Assembly: GCA_013695075.1 (NCBI GenBank)
Contig: JACDBE010000027.1
Span: forward strand, 1 to 6,997
From: Acidimicrobiia bacterium
GTDB lineage: Bacteria > Actinomycetota > Acidimicrobiia > Spongiisociales > UBA5794
Direction: 5' to 3'
Length of the DNA: 6,997 bases
Below the pieces are notes generated by a model. It was given only the letters and a program-made list of their open reading frames with translations, was not told the DNA's origin and searched no databases. Below are positions 5,629 through 6,997 of the stretch, piece after piece (the first letter of the stretch is position 1; every line of letters begins with the position of its first letter). The translations under genes and the position numbers were made by a program.

Positions 5629-5847
5629 CATGCCACCGCCGGACGGTCTTGCGGGCACAGGTAACCGACCCGGTCCGATAGCCTTTCCGCGGCCCCCCTC
5701 GGAAGCGTCAATGTCACCCGCCTCCATCACGCCGGTGGCCGACCGGGCCGCCTCGCTCTGGCTACCGGCGACGGCTCCTGATAGGCCTCAAACGGCATCG
5801 GGCCATCGCCGTTGGCAGCCCGGGCCAACGAGCGGATGGATGCGCCG

Positions 5848-6997
5848 ATGCGGACTCGGTTGCGCCGGCGATGGAAATCCGCCACCGGCTGCCTCGCCAC
5901 CGCCGTCGGGATGGTGGTGCTCGCCCCGGGTGCTGCCTGGGCTCACGGCCTTGGGGACGGGCCGACCTGCCGGTTCCAGTGGGCTACTTCGCCGCCGGTG
6001 CCGGTGTTGTGGTCGTGGTGTCGTTCGTCATGGTGTCCGCCTTGTGGACGTCGCCCAGGCTCCAGGGGACCGAGATCGACGCCGACACCCCTCCCCGGCC
6101 CAACCGCCTCGGCTCGCTGCTGGGCGTCGTCGGCTTGGCGCTGTTCTCCCTGGTGGTGATCGCCGGTATGGCCGACGGCACCGCCTCGGCGCTCAACGTA
6201 ACCCCGGTGCTCGTACTGGTCGGGTTCTCGCTGGTGGTGCCCTTCCTGGCCCCGCTGGTCGGCGACTGGTGGCGCTGGCTGAGCCCTTGGGGGCTGCTCA
6301 GCCGCCGCCTCAACGCCTCGGTGGTCGAGCGCCCCGACCTTGTCGACCGATTCGAGGTGGTGCCGGCCACGCTGTCGCTGTTCGCCTTCACCTGGCTGGA
6401 ACTGGCGTCCCCCGATTCCAGCGACCCACGGACGCTGGTGGTCGCCGCCTTGGTGCTGACGGTGGTCTTCGTCGCCGCCGGACGCGTAGCCGGCCCGGAG
6501 TCCGGTCTCCGGCTGGTTGACGGGTTCCACACCTGGTTCGGGATGCTGGGCGCCATCGCACCTCACGACACCACCATCGCCGAGGGACGGCCCCGGGGCT
6601 GGTTCCGCATCCTGGCAGCCATGCCGTCATGGCGCGGGCTTTCGTTGCTGCTGGTGGTGATGATCGGGACTCTCACCTACGACGGCATGTCCGGTACCGA
6701 CTGGTGGATTGGGGTAACCGGAAGCGTCCGCAACGAGATGTGGTTCCAGACGGCGGCTTTGGCCGGTTGGGTGGTGGTGATCGGGATCGCCTACTTGCTG
6801 GCGTCGTGGTTCTCGGCAACGGTGGCCGGAGGCACCCCGGTGGCGTTGGTGGCCGATAGGTTCGCCCACACGCTGGTGCCCATCGCCCTCGCCTACGCCG
6901 TCGCCGACTACCTGACCCTGGTGCTGTTCGAGGGTCAGATCCTGATCGCCGCCGCCAGCGACCCCTTTGGGTTGGGCTGGGACCTGTTCGGCACCGC
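5848..6997 (+). CDS. Polytopic membrane protein of unknown function, frameshifted near the N-terminus and cut by the window edge
   Basis: One gene is split over two frames. Frame 1 gives a signal-peptide-like start MRTRLRRRWKSATGCLATAV, then GMVVLAPGAAWA and AHGLG. Frame 3 continues from 5955 with GRADLPVPVGYFAAGAG and stays open for 347 codons to the edge. Joined at GGGG (5953-5956), they restore AHGLGGRADLP, the conserved opening of a family of multi-pass actinobacterial membrane proteins. Some database entries call this family fenitrothion hydrolase; I regard that as annotation carry-over. About eight to nine hydrophobic segments follow, with family-like stretches FTWLELASPDSSDPRTL, MIGTLTYDGMSG, FAHTLVPIALAYAVADY and DPFGLGWDLFGTA; only a short C-terminus should be missing. 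Frame 1 alone stops at 6157-6159. ATG 5848 is preferred because it gives a compact signal peptide; ATG 5836 and TTG 5812 are alternatives. The function is unknown. Confidence 0.8.
5953..5956 (+). other. Apparent one-base deletion in a G run (frameshift site)
   Basis: The run GGGG separates the signal-peptide frame from the frame encoding the membrane domain. One more G would give a single frame reading AHGLGGRADLP. Programmed -1 slippage is unlikely: sliding back from GGG would place the tRNA on TGG, and no canonical heptamer or strong downstream structure is evident. A sequencing or assembly indel, or a recent inactivating mutation, fits better. Confidence 0.75.

Larger units (their letters stand above)
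5538..5847. other. Gene-free control region between argR and the membrane protein gene
   Basis: About 310 bp without a supported gene. The left third holds the argR leader, its -10 box and the two palindromes. The right two thirds show no clear promoter for the rightward membrane gene. TAGCCT at 5679-5684 matches the trhA -10 hexamer but lacks the TG extension and would give a leader of over 150 nt. Frames that stay open here give Pro/Arg-rich products with no recognisable domain. Confidence 0.5.

Noticed and set aside
5538..5717. N-terminal extension of argR to an ATG at 5717
   Set aside because: The 60 extra residues are unlike any ArgR, would read through the palindrome and -10 box, and a GTG with a ribosome binding site exists at 5537.
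5953..5956. Programmed ribosomal frameshifting or phase variation at the G run
   Set aside because: The slip would mispair on TGG, no canonical slippery heptamer is present, and a run of four Gs is too short to be a typical hypermutable tract.
5630..6520. 296-codon plus-strand open frame in frame 2
   Set aside because: It gives a Pro/Arg/Gly-rich product in a different frame from both the signal peptide (frame 1) and the membrane-protein coding sequence (frame 3).
1..6997. CRISPR array, tRNA or rRNA genes, insertion sequence or phage module
   Set aside because: I saw no regularly spaced direct repeats, no tRNA cloverleaf or rRNA-like segment, and no transposase, integrase or phage motif on either strand.

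Overview
The window is a high-GC stretch of bacterial chromosome, best explained as actinobacterial, possibly from the Acidimicrobiia side of the phylum. The reasons are the short-chain, Rv1086-like cis-prenyltransferase, the actinobacterial-type ArgR, the large membrane protein of a family I associate with Actinobacteria, and at least two genes whose -10 elements are placed for leaderless transcripts. The exact lineage is inference. I see no rRNA, tRNA, CRISPR array, insertion sequence or phage gene.

Layout from left to right. The 3' part of a histidine phosphatase gene (+, cut by the left edge) converges on a cis-prenyltransferase gene (-). A divergent intergenic region of about 63 bp then leads to a gene for a basic 129-aa protein of unknown function (+). 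That gene converges, with a gap of only 10 bp, on a complete AtuA/DUF1446-family gene (-). A second divergent region separates atuA from a TrhA/hemolysin III (PAQR) membrane protein gene (+). Next come a double hairpin and a 58-aa cysteine-containing ORF (+) that appears to be leaderless. It is followed by argR (-), whose promoter sits inside an 18-bp imperfect palindrome that is a good candidate ARG box. The right end carries a large polytopic membrane protein gene (+). It is broken by an apparent one-base deletion just after its signal peptide and is cut by the window's right edge.

How the genes relate. Nearly every gene is its own transcription unit, with alternating strands and convergent or divergent neighbours, so this is not one operon. 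The cis-prenyltransferase and the PAQR protein, pointing away from each other, recall the Rv1085c-Rv1086 pair of mycobacteria; here the basic-protein gene and atuA lie between them. ArgR has no arginine biosynthesis gene beside it in the window.

I did not find a convincing new multi-gene system. The items most worth following are the frameshifted membrane gene, the leaderless 58-aa ORF, the argR control region and the interrupted prenyltransferase-PAQR neighbourhood.
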